From assembly GCF_042650605.1 (NCBI RefSeq), contig NZ_JBHSBN010000027.1:1-64000 (forward strand): 64,000 nucleotides of DNA. The letters are read 5' to 3'. The position numbers and the translations under genes are program-made. Shown here one piece after another: positions 1-8,445 of the stretch. This DNA is from Micromonospora_J zhanjiangensis (lineage in GTDB: Bacteria; Actinomycetota; Actinomycetes; Mycobacteriales; Micromonosporaceae). The notes under the pieces were generated by a model. That model was not told the origin of the DNA. It ran no database searches and saw only the letters and a list, made by a program, of their open reading frames with translations. Within the stretch, counting starts at the first letter, position 1. Each line of letters begins with the position of its first letter.

Positions 1-612
1 GGAGTCGTAGGCGATGTTGGCGATGCCCATGTCCACGCCGAGAAACCCGTCTGGGTCGATCAGTTCGGGTTCGGGCACGTCGATGGTGGCGTACAGGAAC
101 CACATGCCGTCGCGGTGTACCAGGTCGCACTCGCCGACCGGCAGGCTCGCGACGGCTTTGACCTGGTCGGGTGAGCCGGTGAAGGCAACACTTTTGACTC
201 TGCCGTCGACCGTCCAGATCGACACGGTCCGGGCGTCGTGCTGCCAGGACAGCATCCGGGCGTCGTACGGCTGCGCGGCGTCCCACCGGAAGCTGATCGG
301 GTTGGCCTCGACCCTGCGGCGGCGCCTGCTGCCGGGTTTGCCGTACCGGCCGGCCCGCAGGTTTGCCGCGAGGGTCGCGTACGCGTCGCACACCTTCTTG
401 ATCACGTGCTGGGCGGCCTGCGCGCCGAGAGCGTAGTTGGTCTTGATGCCCTGGTAGGTGTGCTTGCGCAGGTCGTAGTTGCGGTAGCAGTCGATCTGGC
501 GGGCCGTCGCGGCGACCTCACAGGCGGCGGTGTTGCAGGCGCGCAGGGTGGACTCGAGTGCCGACGCCTGCTGCGGCGTCGGCAGGAGTTTCACCTGCAC
601 GACCAGCTTCAC
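1..612 (-). CDS. tnpB: TnpB / IS605 OrfB-family RNA-guided nuclease, partial (runs off left edge)
   Basis: Reading leftward from a GTG at 612, the frame is open to the window edge (204 codons). It begins with the usual TnpB N-terminus (VKLVVQVKLLPTPQQASAL) and then the helical segment AQAAQHVIKKVCDAYATLA. Next come a WTVDGRVKSV strand and, at the edge, FLGVDMGIANIAYDS, which matches the first RuvC motif with its catalytic Asp. TnpB proteins are RuvC-type RNA-guided DNA endonucleases carried by IS200/IS605 elements. The remaining RuvC motifs, the zinc finger and any omega-RNA lie outside the window, so activity cannot be judged. A GTG at 621 or 642 could also be the start. It is divergent from a broken tnpA, as in IS605-type elements. 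Confidence 0.85.
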   Translation of the reverse strand, partial: MKLVVQVKLLPTPQQASALESTLRACNTAACEVAATARQIDCYRNYDLRKHTYQGIKTNYALGAQAAQHVIKKVCDAYATLAANLRAGRYGKPGSRRRRRVEANPISFRWDAAQPYDARMLSWQHDARTVSIWTVDGRVKSVAFTGSPDQVKAVASLPVGECDLVHRDGMWFLYATIDVPEPELIDPDGFLGVDMGIANIAYDS

Positions 613-649
613 GCCGATCACCGTACCGAAGACCCACGACACCCGATGG

Positions 650-943
650 ACACCAGACCCAGACGTACGACGCGGGAAGAGTGTCCTCCACAACCTGCAC
701 GCACACGTGGTCTTCGCCACCACATACCGGCGTGACGCACTCACCGGCCAGATCCTCACCCGATGCAACGAGATCACGCGGGTCACTGCCCGGCGACTGC
801 GACAAGAACACGACGCACACCTACCCCGCTACCTGCGGGGCGGCCACCCGTGGTCGCCGTCGTACTTCGCCGGATCATGCGACGGCCCACCCCTCACCGC
901 CGTCCACGACTACATCGACAACCAGAAATATCCCAATTCGTGA
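650..943 (+). pseudogene. tnpA: IS200-type tnpA transposase remnant with internal deletion
   Basis: The frame contains the start of an IS200 Y1 transposase (VLHNLHAHVVFATTYRRDAL) and its end (TARRLRQEH, then YLRGGHPWSPSYFAGSCDG and YIDNQ with the tyrosine nucleophile region). The middle is missing: about 35-40 residues that normally carry the His-hydrophobic-His metal site (DHVHLLV-type) have been lost in frame between CNEI and TRVTARRL. There is no clear ATG/GTG with a ribosome site, so the 5' limit is approximate. Known family biology says the HUH motif is essential for single-strand cleavage, so this copy should be dead and the element could move only with help in trans. Confidence 0.75.
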
Positions 944-1004
944 CGACGTTCCTCCCAGCCCTAAACAGCCGGAGTTCCCGCCTTATGGACTTCGGAAGCG
1001 GGCC

Positions 1005-1052
1005 GGCCCGGGAGGGCGGGGCCGCAGAAGGGCGACCCCGGCCTCCCGGGCC
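1005..1052 (-). terminator. Hairpin terminator after the serine hydrolase
   Basis: A perfect 11-bp inverted repeat (GGCCCGGGAGG at 1005-1015 and its complement at 1042-1052) with a 26-nt loop lies just past the stop of the leftward gene ending at 1060. No U-tract is present, as is common for high-GC terminators. Confidence 0.5.
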
Positions 1053-1059
1053 GAGGTGG

Positions 1060-2274
1060 TCAGCGCAGGGCGAAGGCCGCGTCGATGATGGCGTCGACGA
1101 TCGGCGGCCGGCCGTCGAGCTTGGCGTCGGTCGAGGTCACCGAGTACGTCAGCCGGAACCGCCCGTCCCGGCTCGCCGCCACGGCGGCCAGGTAGCCGAA
1201 CCGGGAGCCGGTCTTGATCCAGAGCACCTCGCCGGTCGGCAGCGGATACGCGGTAAGCCCGGCGCTGTAGTGGGCCGGCCCGCCGTCCACGTCGTGCACC
1301 GCCGGCAGTGTGAACATCTCCTCGAGCTGCGGCTGCGGCACCACCCGGCCGGCGAACAGCGCGGCCAGGAAGGCGTCCAGGTCGGCGGTGCTGGAGATGA
1401 CGTTCCCGGCCGCCGGGGTGAAGGTCTGGCTCCACACGGTCGCGTCGACCAGTTCGGTCCGGCCGTCCCGGTCCACCGCCTGGTAGCCGTGCACGTGCCG
1501 ACCGCGGATCGTCGGGTCGTCGCCGGGCGCGTAGGTGTCCCGCAGGCCGAGCGGCCGGGCGATCCGCCGGTCCAGCTCACGGGCGTACGAGTGGCCGGTG
1601 ACCCGCTCGATCAGCAGGCCCGCGACGATCGGTCCCATGTTGCTGTAGCGCTGCTTCTCGCCGGGCTCGAACAGGCGCGGGTTGCGCAGGGCCGTCCGGA
1701 CGATCTGCTCCGGGGTCCACCGGTCGTACCGGTGGGCGAGCTGCCACTCGATGTTGTCGGCGGCGGGCAGGTCGGGGTCGGGCAGCCCGTTGGTGTGGTT
1801 GAGCAGTTGGCGGACCGTCACGGTCGGGTAGTCGGCGGGCAGCAGGCCGGGCAGGTAGCGCCGCACCGGACCGTCGAGGTCGACCCGGCCCTCGGCGGCC
1901 AGTTGCAGCACCATCGCGGCGGTGAAGACCTTGGTCACGCTGCCGATCCGGAACCGGGCGTCCGGCGGTACCGGTCGGCCGGTACGCAGGTCGGCGACGC
2001 CGGAGGCGCCGGTCCAACAGCCGGCGGTGGTGACGATCCGGACCTGGGCGCTGGTCGCGGTCGCGGTGGGCAGTCCGGCGATCGCCTGCCGCATCGGGGC
2101 CGGGTCGAGGCTGCCGGGCCGGCAGGTCCGGTCCAGCCGGACGGCCGCGGCCGACCCCGCCCCGGCACGACCGGCCGCGGTGGCGGCGGGCGCGCCGACC
2201 CCGGTGACCAGTACGCCGCCCAGTGCGATCAGGGCGAGTAACCGGCTGGCATTTGTGATCTTCTTGGTCCCCAT
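1060..2274 (-). CDS. Secreted serine hydrolase (class C beta-lactamase / D-Ala-D-Ala carboxypeptidase-like)
   Basis: The 404-residue protein has a Sec-type signal peptide (basic MGTKK, hydrophobic core about residues 11-30, small residues around APAATAAG). It then has the penicillin-binding/class C beta-lactamase fold: SVTK at 112-115 (nucleophile Ser112), YSN at 210-212 and KTGS at 354-357. Length and motif spacing fit the beta-lactamase superfamily found in many actinobacterial secreted DD-peptidases and esterases. It should act outside the membrane on cell-wall peptides or small esters, but the substrate cannot be deduced. The start at 2274 is chosen because it gives the signal peptide; an ATG 12 codons upstream would add a non-signal extension. 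It is a lone gene followed by a hairpin. Confidence 0.85.
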   Translation of the reverse strand: MGTKKITNASRLLALIALGGVLVTGVGAPAATAAGRAGAGSAAAVRLDRTCRPGSLDPAPMRQAIAGLPTATATSAQVRIVTTAGCWTGASGVADLRTGRPVPPDARFRIGSVTKVFTAAMVLQLAAEGRVDLDGPVRRYLPGLLPADYPTVTVRQLLNHTNGLPDPDLPAADNIEWQLAHRYDRWTPEQIVRTALRNPRLFEPGEKQRYSNMGPIVAGLLIERVTGHSYARELDRRIARPLGLRDTYAPGDDPTIRGRHVHGYQAVDRDGRTELVDATVWSQTFTPAAGNVISSTADLDAFLAALFAGRVVPQPQLEEMFTLPAVHDVDGGPAHYSAGLTAYPLPTGEVLWIKTGSRFGYLAAVAASRDGRFRLTYSVTSTDAKLDGRPPIVDAIIDAAFALR

Positions 2275-2368
2275 GGGGACACCCTGCCGGCCGGTCGATC
2301 CGAGCGGCATCCGGCGGATTCCCCGACCGGACCCGGCACCCGTCCACCTAGGGGGCTCGCCGGCCGGA

Positions 2369-3931
2369 TCAGGGTTGGTGCCGGGGCAGGTCGCGGGCGA
2401 CGATCTTGCCGGTCGCGTTGCGGGGCAGGAACGGCAGGAAGATGACGTCCCGGGGCACCGAGAAGCGCGCCCGGTACCTGCGGACGTACTCGCGGACGGC
2501 CTCGGCGTCGAGCTGCTCGCCCGGGTGCAGGACGAGGTACGCGGCGAGCCGCTGGCCGTACTCGTGGTCCGGTACGCCGATCACGGCGACCTCGCGTACC
2601 TGGGGCAGCTCCGCGAGCAGGTTCTCCACCTCGGACGGGAACACGTTCTCGCCGCCGGAGACGATCATGTCGTCCTGTCGCCCGTCGACGAAGAGCAGGC
2701 CGTCCGGGTCGATGTGCCCGAGGTCACCGGTGTCCATCAGGCCGCCCTGGCTCTCCCGGCTGGTGCCCGACGTGTAGCCCTCGAACAGCATCTCGTTGCC
2801 GACGAAGATCCGCCCCACCTTGCCGGGCGGGACGGGGTTGCCGTACCGGTCGAGGATGGACAGTTGGGTGCCGTGCGGCGGGCGACCGGCCGTGGTGGGC
2901 GCCCGGCGCAGGTCGGCCGGGGTCGCGATGGACGCCCAGGACACCTCCGTCGAGCCGTACAGGTTGTAGACGACCTCGCCGTACAGGTCCATGAACCGGG
3001 TGGCCAGCGCGCCGGGCAGGGCGGACCCGCTCACCGCGGCCACCTTCAGCGGCGGACGGTCGGCCGGCGGTGGCACCTCCAGGATCCGCTGCAGCATCAC
3101 CGGTACGGCGAACAGGACGGTGCACCGGTGCCGGGTCAGGGCCCGCAGGACGTCCGCGGGGTCGAACCGCCGTTGCAGCACCACGGTCGACCGCATGGCG
3201 AAGGCGAACTGCAGGGCCGCGTACCCCCAGGTGTGGAAGATCGGGGCGGCGATCATCATCCGGTCCCCGACGTGCAGCGGGATCCGGTCGATGATGGACG
3301 CCAGCGGGCCGAACCCGCCCGGGACGCGGCGTTGGGCGCCCTTCGGTACGCCGGTGGTGCCGGAGGTGAGCACGATGGTCCGACCGTCCCGGGGCGGCGG
3401 GGTCAGCTCGGTGTCCGGCGCCCCGGCCACCAGCTCCTCGTGGCCCCGCTCGTCGACTCGGCGTACGTCCGCCGGCAGGCCGACCATCCGGTCGGTGAAC
3501 TCGGTGTCGTGGATGACCACCCCGAGCTGTTGCTCCTCCGCGACGACGGCGAGCTGGGCGCCGGACAGACCGGTGTTGATCAGCACACTGTCGGCGCCGA
3601 GCAGGGCGATGGCGACGATCGCCTCGATCAGGCCGCAGTGGTTACGGGCCAGCACGCCGACCCGGTCACCGGACCGTACGCCGTGGGTCCGCTGGAGCGA
3701 CCGGGCCAACCGCTCGGACCGGGTGAGCAGCAACTGGTAGCTGATCTCGCCGTACTGTTCGTCCACCAGGGCGATCCGGTCGGGATCGCGGGCGGCGGCC
3801 TGGCGCAGCTCCCCGGCCAGGTTGAAACCCCACCGGCGCAGGGCGTTGAGCTGGGAGACGAGTCGGATCGGCGACCCGGGCTTGAGCATCCCGCGACGGG
3901 TCAACGTGGCGACCATGAACGGCAGTTCCAC
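2369..3931 (-). CDS. AMP-dependent acyl-CoA synthetase (fatty-acid--CoA ligase family)
   Basis: The 520-residue enzyme has the adenylate-forming signature TSGTTGVPKG at 189-198. It also has the YGSTE motif (about 320), the TGDLG motif, the hinge segment GRQDDMIVSGGENVFP, and a C-terminal NATGKIVARDL with the catalytic lysine. It would activate a carboxylic acid as acyl-AMP and then the CoA thioester; chain length or ring substrate cannot be read from the sequence. It is on the same strand as, and downstream of, the acyl-CoA dehydrogenase at 4119-5333, but a strong hairpin separates them, so it may be transcribed separately. The ATG at 3916 is an alternative start. Its neighbours (ACAD, SCP2, TetR) suggest fatty acid, sterol or related lipid degradation. 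Confidence 0.9.
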   Translation of the reverse strand: MELPFMVATLTRRGMLKPGSPIRLVSQLNALRRWGFNLAGELRQAAARDPDRIALVDEQYGEISYQLLLTRSERLARSLQRTHGVRSGDRVGVLARNHCGLIEAIVAIALLGADSVLINTGLSGAQLAVVAEEQQLGVVIHDTEFTDRMVGLPADVRRVDERGHEELVAGAPDTELTPPPRDGRTIVLTSGTTGVPKGAQRRVPGGFGPLASIIDRIPLHVGDRMMIAAPIFHTWGYAALQFAFAMRSTVVLQRRFDPADVLRALTRHRCTVLFAVPVMLQRILEVPPPADRPPLKVAAVSGSALPGALATRFMDLYGEVVYNLYGSTEVSWASIATPADLRRAPTTAGRPPHGTQLSILDRYGNPVPPGKVGRIFVGNEMLFEGYTSGTSRESQGGLMDTGDLGHIDPDGLLFVDGRQDDMIVSGGENVFPSEVENLLAELPQVREVAVIGVPDHEYGQRLAAYLVLHPGEQLDAEAVREYVRRYRARFSVPRDVIFLPFLPRNATGKIVARDLPRHQP

Positions 3932-3956
3932 GACTGACGCCCTTTCTGCTGGTCCG

Positions 3957-4012
3957 ACGACCGGTCCGGTCCGGCGACCCGGTGTCGCCGGATCGCGGAC
4001 CGGACCGGTCGT
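3957..4012 (-). terminator. Strong hairpin between acyl-CoA dehydrogenase and acyl-CoA synthetase
   Basis: A 17-bp perfect inverted repeat (3957-3973 with 3996-4012) encloses a second 6-bp stem (GGCGAC at 3973-3978 with GTCGCC at 3984-3989). It lies downstream of the leftward dehydrogenase gene and is the likely end of the SCP2-ACAD transcript. Confidence 0.55.
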
Positions 4013-4118
4013 CCGGGGCGGCCCTGGTGGGGCCGCCGGGTTCCCCTTCCCGCTCCGTCTATCGGAATCGCTGATCAGAACGTTTCACGCCGGGCACGAA
4101 CCGGTCGAGGAAAACCGG

Positions 4119-5333
4119 TCAGCGGATCTGGGTGCCGGAGACGGCCCGGGCGATGACCAGCCGCTGGATCTCCGACGTTCCCTCGAAGATGGTGTAGATC
4201 TTCGAGTCCCGGTACCACCGCTCGACCGGGTGTTCGCGCAGGAAACCGGCGCCGCCGAGGATCTGCACCGCCTTCTCGGTGACCGCGACGGCCACCTCGC
4301 CGGCCTTGAGCTTGGACATCGAACCCTCGCCCGCGGTGAACGGGCGGTTGTTGCGACCCATCCAGGCGGCCCGCCAGACCAGCAGTCGGGCGGCGTCGAT
4401 CTCCATCTTCATGTCGGCCAGCGCGAAGGCGATCCCCTGGTTCTCGATGATCGGCCGGCCGAACTGGACCCGCCCCTTGGCGTATTCGAGGGCGTACTCG
4501 TAGGCGGCCCGGGCGATGCCGATCGCCTGTGCGCCCACGGTGGGTCGGGACAGCTCGAAGGTCCGCATGGCGGCCTGTGAGCTGGCCCGCTGGCCGGACC
4601 GGGCCCGGTCCAGCCGCTCCAGCAGGGCGTCCCGGCCGCCGAGCAGGCAGCTGCCCGGCAGGCGTACGTCGTCGAGGAAGATGTCGGCGGTGTGCGAGGC
4701 GCGCAGGCCGAGCTTCTTGAGCTTCTTCGTGGCGTTCAGGCCGGGGGTGCCCGGGGGTACCACGAACGCGGCCTGGCCGCGGGAGCCGAGGGACGGCTCC
4801 ACCGACGCGGTGACCACGTGCACGCCGGCGATGCCGCCGTTGGTGGCGTACGCCTTCTGCCCGCTCAGCACCCACTCGTCGGTGGCCTCGTGGTAGACCG
4901 CCCGGGTCCGCATCGCGCCGACGTCCGAGCCGGCCTCCGGTTCGGTGGTGCAGAACGCGGCCACGGCCGGGGAGTCGATGCTGCCGAAACACTGCGGCAC
5001 CCACTCGACGAGCTGGTCCGGCGTGCCGGAACCGTAGATCGCCGCGACCGCGAGCGAGGTGCCGAAGATGGCCATGCCGATGCCGGCGTCGCCCCAGAAG
5101 AGCTCCTCGCTGGCGATGGGCAGGGACAGCCCGGTGGGATCGGCCCAGCAGTTGGCGACGAACTCGAAACCGTACAGGCCGATCTTGGCCGCCTCCTGGA
5201 TCACCGGCCAGGGGGTTTCCTCGCGGGCGTCCCAGTCGGCCGCGGCCGGGCGCACGACATCGGCGGCGAAGCCGTGCACCCAGTCCCGCAGGTCCCGCTG
5301 TTCCTCGTTCAGGTCTAGCGAGAACTCAGTCAT
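4119..5333 (-). CDS. Acyl-CoA dehydrogenase
   Basis: The 404-residue flavoprotein has the acyl-CoA dehydrogenase order. It starts with an N-terminal helical domain (LNEEQRDLRDWVHGFAADV), followed by the FAD/substrate segment with FCTTEPEAGSD and WVLSGQKAYATNGG. The C-terminal helical domain carries YAKGRVQFGRPI, and the C-terminal FEGTSEIQRLVIARAV contacts FAD. It should introduce an alpha,beta double bond into an acyl-CoA thioester, passing electrons to ETF. It starts 1 bp after the stop of the SCP2-domain gene (5335-5787), so the two are almost certainly co-transcribed from the promoter facing the TetR gene. The likely substrate is a bulky or long acyl-CoA, by association with SCP2; this is inference. 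Confidence 0.9.
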   Translation of the reverse strand: MTEFSLDLNEEQRDLRDWVHGFAADVVRPAAADWDAREETPWPVIQEAAKIGLYGFEFVANCWADPTGLSLPIASEELFWGDAGIGMAIFGTSLAVAAIYGSGTPDQLVEWVPQCFGSIDSPAVAAFCTTEPEAGSDVGAMRTRAVYHEATDEWVLSGQKAYATNGGIAGVHVVTASVEPSLGSRGQAAFVVPPGTPGLNATKKLKKLGLRASHTADIFLDDVRLPGSCLLGGRDALLERLDRARSGQRASSQAAMRTFELSRPTVGAQAIGIARAAYEYALEYAKGRVQFGRPIIENQGIAFALADMKMEIDAARLLVWRAAWMGRNNRPFTAGEGSMSKLKAGEVAVAVTEKAVQILGGAGFLREHPVERWYRDSKIYTIFEGTSEIQRLVIARAVSGTQIR

Positions 5334-5334
5334 G

Positions 5335-5787
5335 TCAGGCCTTGGGGATGTCGAACAGGTTGGCGATGTTCGCGGCCAGGCCGAGGTCGCCCTTGGCCTT
5401 GAGCTTGCCGGTCATGAACATCATCACCGGGTTGGCGCTGCCCGAGACGATCTTGAGGAACTCGACCGGGCCCATGGTCAGCGCGAGCTTGGGGTCGTGC
5501 TCGGGGGTCTCCGAGACGCGGCAGGTGCCGTTGTCGATGACCACCTCGTAGGTGTCGGTGCCGCCGTCCGGGCGTCCGGTGATGTTCCAGTGGATGACCG
5601 CGTTCGTGGAGCCGGCGCGATCGGCGCGGAACAGTGACGGCATGCGACCGAAGACCTCGCTGAGGATCTTGCCGCGGGCGTCGCCGGACATCACTTCGGC
5701 GATCTTGTCGTCCGGGGTGGACTTGACGAGCTGGGCGAACTGCTTGGGATCGACCGAGGCGAAATTGGCCGGATCGAAGTCAGTCAT
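5335..5787 (-). CDS. SCP2 sterol-binding domain protein
   Basis: The 150-residue protein consists of one SCP2-type lipid-binding fold. Recognisable parts are an N-terminal helical segment (PKQFAQLVKSTPDDKI), a central beta-sheet (NAVIHWNITGRPDGG, YEVVIDNGTCRV), and the C-terminal ANPVMMFMTGKLKAKGDLGLA, where the final helix follows the KxKGDxxLA pattern typical of the family. SCP2 domains bind acyl chains or sterols and often deliver them to beta-oxidation enzymes. It is first in a two-gene operon with the acyl-CoA dehydrogenase (1-bp gap). Its promoter faces the TetR regulator gene, with overlapping palindromes in between, so TetR control is likely. Confidence 0.85.
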   Translation of the reverse strand: MTDFDPANFASVDPKQFAQLVKSTPDDKIAEVMSGDARGKILSEVFGRMPSLFRADRAGSTNAVIHWNITGRPDGGTDTYEVVIDNGTCRVSETPEHDPKLALTMGPVEFLKIVSGSANPVMMFMTGKLKAKGDLGLAANIANLFDIPKA

Positions 5788-5818
5788 GAGCCATACCTTC
5801 CGGAGCGGCAGACGTAGT

Positions 5819-5844
5819 AGGTTACTGATGCGTAACCTTACGCA
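5819..5844. promoter_or_regulatory. Overlapping palindromes, probable TetR operator
   Basis: Two perfect inverted repeats overlap in the 69-bp divergent spacer. One has arms AGGTTAC and GTAACCT with a 6-bp spacer (5819-5838). The other has arms TGCGTAA and TTACGCA with a 2-bp spacer (5829-5844). Their position between the SCP2/ACAD operon and the TetR gene suggests autoregulation and repression of both promoters. The core TAC-N6-GTA also occurs at 12433-12448. Confidence 0.65.
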
Positions 5845-5856
5845 CGGGTAGATAAG

Positions 5857-6501
5857 GTGGCAAGGGTGTCGACCACGCCAGCGTTCAAGCGCCTCCCGCG
5901 CGCCGTCCGTGAGCAGCAGATGCTCGACGCCGCCGTCCGGGTCTTCTCCCGGCGCGGCTTCCACGCGGCCAGCATGGACGAGATCGCCGACGACGCCGGC
6001 ATCTCCAAGCCGATGGTCTACGCGTACCTGGGTGCCAAGGAGGAGGTGTTCATCGCCTGCCTGCACCGGGAGGGGACCAGGCTGATGGAGGCCATCGCCG
6101 CGGTCGTCGACCCCGACCTGCCGCCGGACGAGCAACTCTGGCGCGGGCTGCGGGCCTTCTTCGGCTTCGTCGGCGCGCACCGGGACGGCTGGGCGGTGCT
6201 CTACCGGCAGGCCCGTGGCGAACAGCCGTTCGCCGGCCAGCTCGCCCAGATGCGTACCCGGATGGTCGAGGTGGTCGCCGGGATGCTCGGCCGGGCGACC
6301 GCCGCCGAGGGCCGCGAGGTCCCGGCCACCGAGCTGGACGTCATGGCGTACGCCCTGGTCGGCGCGACCGAGTCGCTGGCCGACTGGTTGGCCGACCACC
6401 CGGAGGCCGACCCGGAGCGGACCGCCACCCGGATGATGAACGTCGCCTGGCTCGGCGCCGCCGAGTTACTCCGCGGCAACACCTGGCACCCGAGCGGTTG
6501 A
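5857..6501 (+). CDS. TetR-family transcriptional regulator
   Basis: The 214-residue protein has an N-terminal TetR helix-turn-helix domain. MLDAAVRVFSRRGFHAASMD is helix 1 and the turn, and IADDAGISKPMVYAYLGAKE covers the recognition helix at about residues 43-62. A helical ligand-binding C-terminal domain follows. The GTG start at 5857 is used; a GTG three codons later is an alternative. It is divergent from the SCP2/ACAD operon and abuts two palindromes, so it very likely represses that operon and itself, with an acyl-CoA or lipid intermediate as the probable inducer (inference). Confidence 0.88.
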   Translation: MARVSTTPAFKRLPRAVREQQMLDAAVRVFSRRGFHAASMDEIADDAGISKPMVYAYLGAKEEVFIACLHREGTRLMEAIAAVVDPDLPPDEQLWRGLRAFFGFVGAHRDGWAVLYRQARGEQPFAGQLAQMRTRMVEVVAGMLGRATAAEGREVPATELDVMAYALVGATESLADWLADHPEADPERTATRMMNVAWLGAAELLRGNTWHPSG

Positions 6502-6564
6502 CCTGAACCTCGGTTGAGGTTGCAACCTGGTCCGGCGAACAGCGTTCGAGGATCGGGGGACGGC

Positions 6565-7533
6565 GTGCGGGCGGTGTGGCTGACGGCATTCGGTGGACCG
6601 GAGGTGCTGGTCGCGGGGGACGCGCCGGACCCGGTTCCGGGCCCTGGGCAGGTCGTGGTCGAGGTCGCGTTCGTGAACATCACCTTCGTGGAGACCCAGT
6701 TCCGGGCGACCGGTTTCGGGCCGTTCACCGGCGAGCTGCCGATGATCCCCGGCAACGGGGTGGGCGGCACGGTGGTCACCGCCGGTCCCGGGGTCGACCC
6801 GGCCGTCGTCGGCCGCCGGGTGGTCACCAGCACCGGCGGCTCCGGCGGGTACGCCGAGCGGGTCGCCGTACCCGCGGCCGGGCTCTTCGAGGTGACCGCC
6901 GGCCTGGACCTCGACACTGCGGTCGCGGTGCTCGCCGACGGCCGTACCGCGACGATGCTGGTGGCCGCGGCCGGTCTGCGCCCCGGCGAGCGGGTGTTGG
7001 TGGAGGCGGCGGCCGGTGGCGTGGGCACGCTGCTGGTGCAGTTGGCCCGGGCGGCCGGTGCGACGGTGGTGGGCGCGGCCGGTGGCCCGCGCAAGGGGCA
7101 ACTGGTCCGCGATCTGCGGGCCGACCTGGTGGTCGACTACGCGGACCCCGATTGGACCGATCGGGTGCGGGCCGGAACAGGCGGCGTGGACGTGGTCTTC
7201 GACGGGGTCGGCGGGAACATCGGTCGAGCCGCCTTCGAGCTGCTGGACAAGGGCGGCCGGATGCTCAGCTACGGGCTGGCCAGTGGCGAGTGGGCGGGCA
7301 TTCCGGAGGAGACGGCGGCGGCGCGCGAGGTCACGGTGCTCCGGCCGACACCGACACCGGAGCAACTGCGCGCCCACACGGAGAGCGCGCTGACCGAGGC
7401 CGCCGCCGGCCGCCTGCGCCCGGTGATCGGGCAGCGGTTCCCGCTGGACCGGGCCGCCGACGCGCACGCCGCGATCGGCTCCCGCTCCACCCTCGGAAAA
7501 ACCCTCCTGGTCGTCGGCACGGCAGGACGGTGA
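6565..7533 (+). CDS. Zinc-type alcohol dehydrogenase / quinone oxidoreductase-like MDR protein
   Basis: The 322-residue medium-chain dehydrogenase/reductase has an N-terminal GroES-like domain (LPMIPGNGVGGTVV) and an NADPH-binding Rossmann domain with EAAAGGVGTLLVQLARAAGA. It lacks the cysteine set of a structural zinc site and resembles NADPH:quinone reductases (Qor type). The start is the GTG at 6565 (VRAVWLTAFGGPEV), preceded by a GGGGGA ribosome site; a longer upstream frame has no family similarity. It lies 63 bp after the TetR gene in the same direction and may be co-transcribed with it. Its 3' end overlaps antisense to the PIN-domain remnant. Confidence 0.85.
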   Translation: MRAVWLTAFGGPEVLVAGDAPDPVPGPGQVVVEVAFVNITFVETQFRATGFGPFTGELPMIPGNGVGGTVVTAGPGVDPAVVGRRVVTSTGGSGGYAERVAVPAAGLFEVTAGLDLDTAVAVLADGRTATMLVAAAGLRPGERVLVEAAAGGVGTLLVQLARAAGATVVGAAGGPRKGQLVRDLRADLVVDYADPDWTDRVRAGTGGVDVVFDGVGGNIGRAAFELLDKGGRMLSYGLASGEWAGIPEETAAAREVTVLRPTPTPEQLRAHTESALTEAAAGRLRPVIGQRFPLDRAADAHAAIGSRSTLGKTLLVVGTAGR

Positions 7534-7777
7534 ACCCCGCGATCAGCAGCAGCGCCTCCCACTCGTTGGTGCTCGCCTGAATGGTCGTGTTCGCCACGGC
7601 CAAGGCGGAAGCGGGAACAACGATCATCAGTTCTCCGGCATCCGCCCTGTTCAAGAGGCTGAAGACGGGCGGATGGGCCTTGTGGAGGGCGATGATCGCG
7701 GAAGCGTCGAAGACGCGTGGCCTCCGCGGCTGCCCGGCCGGGGCGGCTGGATCGGTCACCGTAACGACTACGATCAT
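7498..7777 (-). pseudogene. PIN-domain (VapC-like) toxin remnant, C-terminus lost
   Basis: From an ATG at 7777 the leftward frame encodes a PIN-domain N-terminal half. VFDASAIIALHKAHPPVFSL carries the first acidic residue of the RNase site, followed by IVVPASALAVANTT and a hydrophobic strand ending FTVLP. After about residue 85-93 the frame runs antisense through the quinone oxidoreductase gene as Arg/Gly/Pro-rich nonsense down to 7331. The later acidic residues needed for metal-dependent RNase activity are therefore absent. Just upstream on the same strand (about 7781-7870) is a short coding-like stretch (VPLSGNTIGVLSEIESVLIR) that could be what is left of an antitoxin. I regard it as a decayed toxin-antitoxin pair. 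Confidence 0.6.
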
Positions 7778-8445
7778 CCCGTATCCTGATCAGCACGCTT
7801 TCGATCTCGGAGAGAACTCCGATCGTGTTGCCGGACAGGGGAACCCGAAGGTGGGACACCGGGCGGGGTCGGGTCATCAACTACGGCGCTCCGGACAGTG
7901 CGCGTCCGAGCGCAACGATTCTGTTGCACCACGGATGCCTCGTCGTGCTGACACGAGCCGACACAGAGGTAGCCGTTCCGGGGGTCGATCTGCAGTGACC
8001 AGCCACCCGGGAACGGTACGCTCACGGCCGCCACCAGGGCCGCGAGTAGAGATCGCCATTTCTTGACGCCGTGGGAGGCCGCTGTTTGGTGGAATTTCCA
8101 TTCTTCGACATTCGGGCGTGCCGTTCCGGTTCGACGGTGCCGAGGGTGAGGGGTCATGGCCGTCGCTCCTGTTCAACGCCGACCCCGAGTGGACGGGCGT
8201 CGGGCGCGCCATCTGCGCTGCTGATTGAACGGTAGGGAGCCGGGTGGATCCCGGGAAGATCGATTGCAAGCGCCCTTGTGAGTTGCAACGGCGGTGTTGC
8301 GGGACGATCCAGATGGTGCCGGGTTCAATTTTGCGAGACCGGACGAGTGATAGTGAATGAGGATTGATTCATTGGGCTGTCGGCGCGGGTGAACCGATCA
8401 TTGCGGAAACAACAAACCGGAGATCCTCAGCGAAGGTGACGTTAA
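7778..8445. other. Non-coding / decayed spacer
   Basis: These 668 bases have visibly lower G+C and no frame with convincing codon bias or family similarity. The possible antitoxin remnant (7781-7870, minus strand) is the only protein-like stretch. The last 30 bases contain the ribosome site (GAAGG near 8432) for the gene at 8446. It looks like a site of past deletions. Confidence 0.5.
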
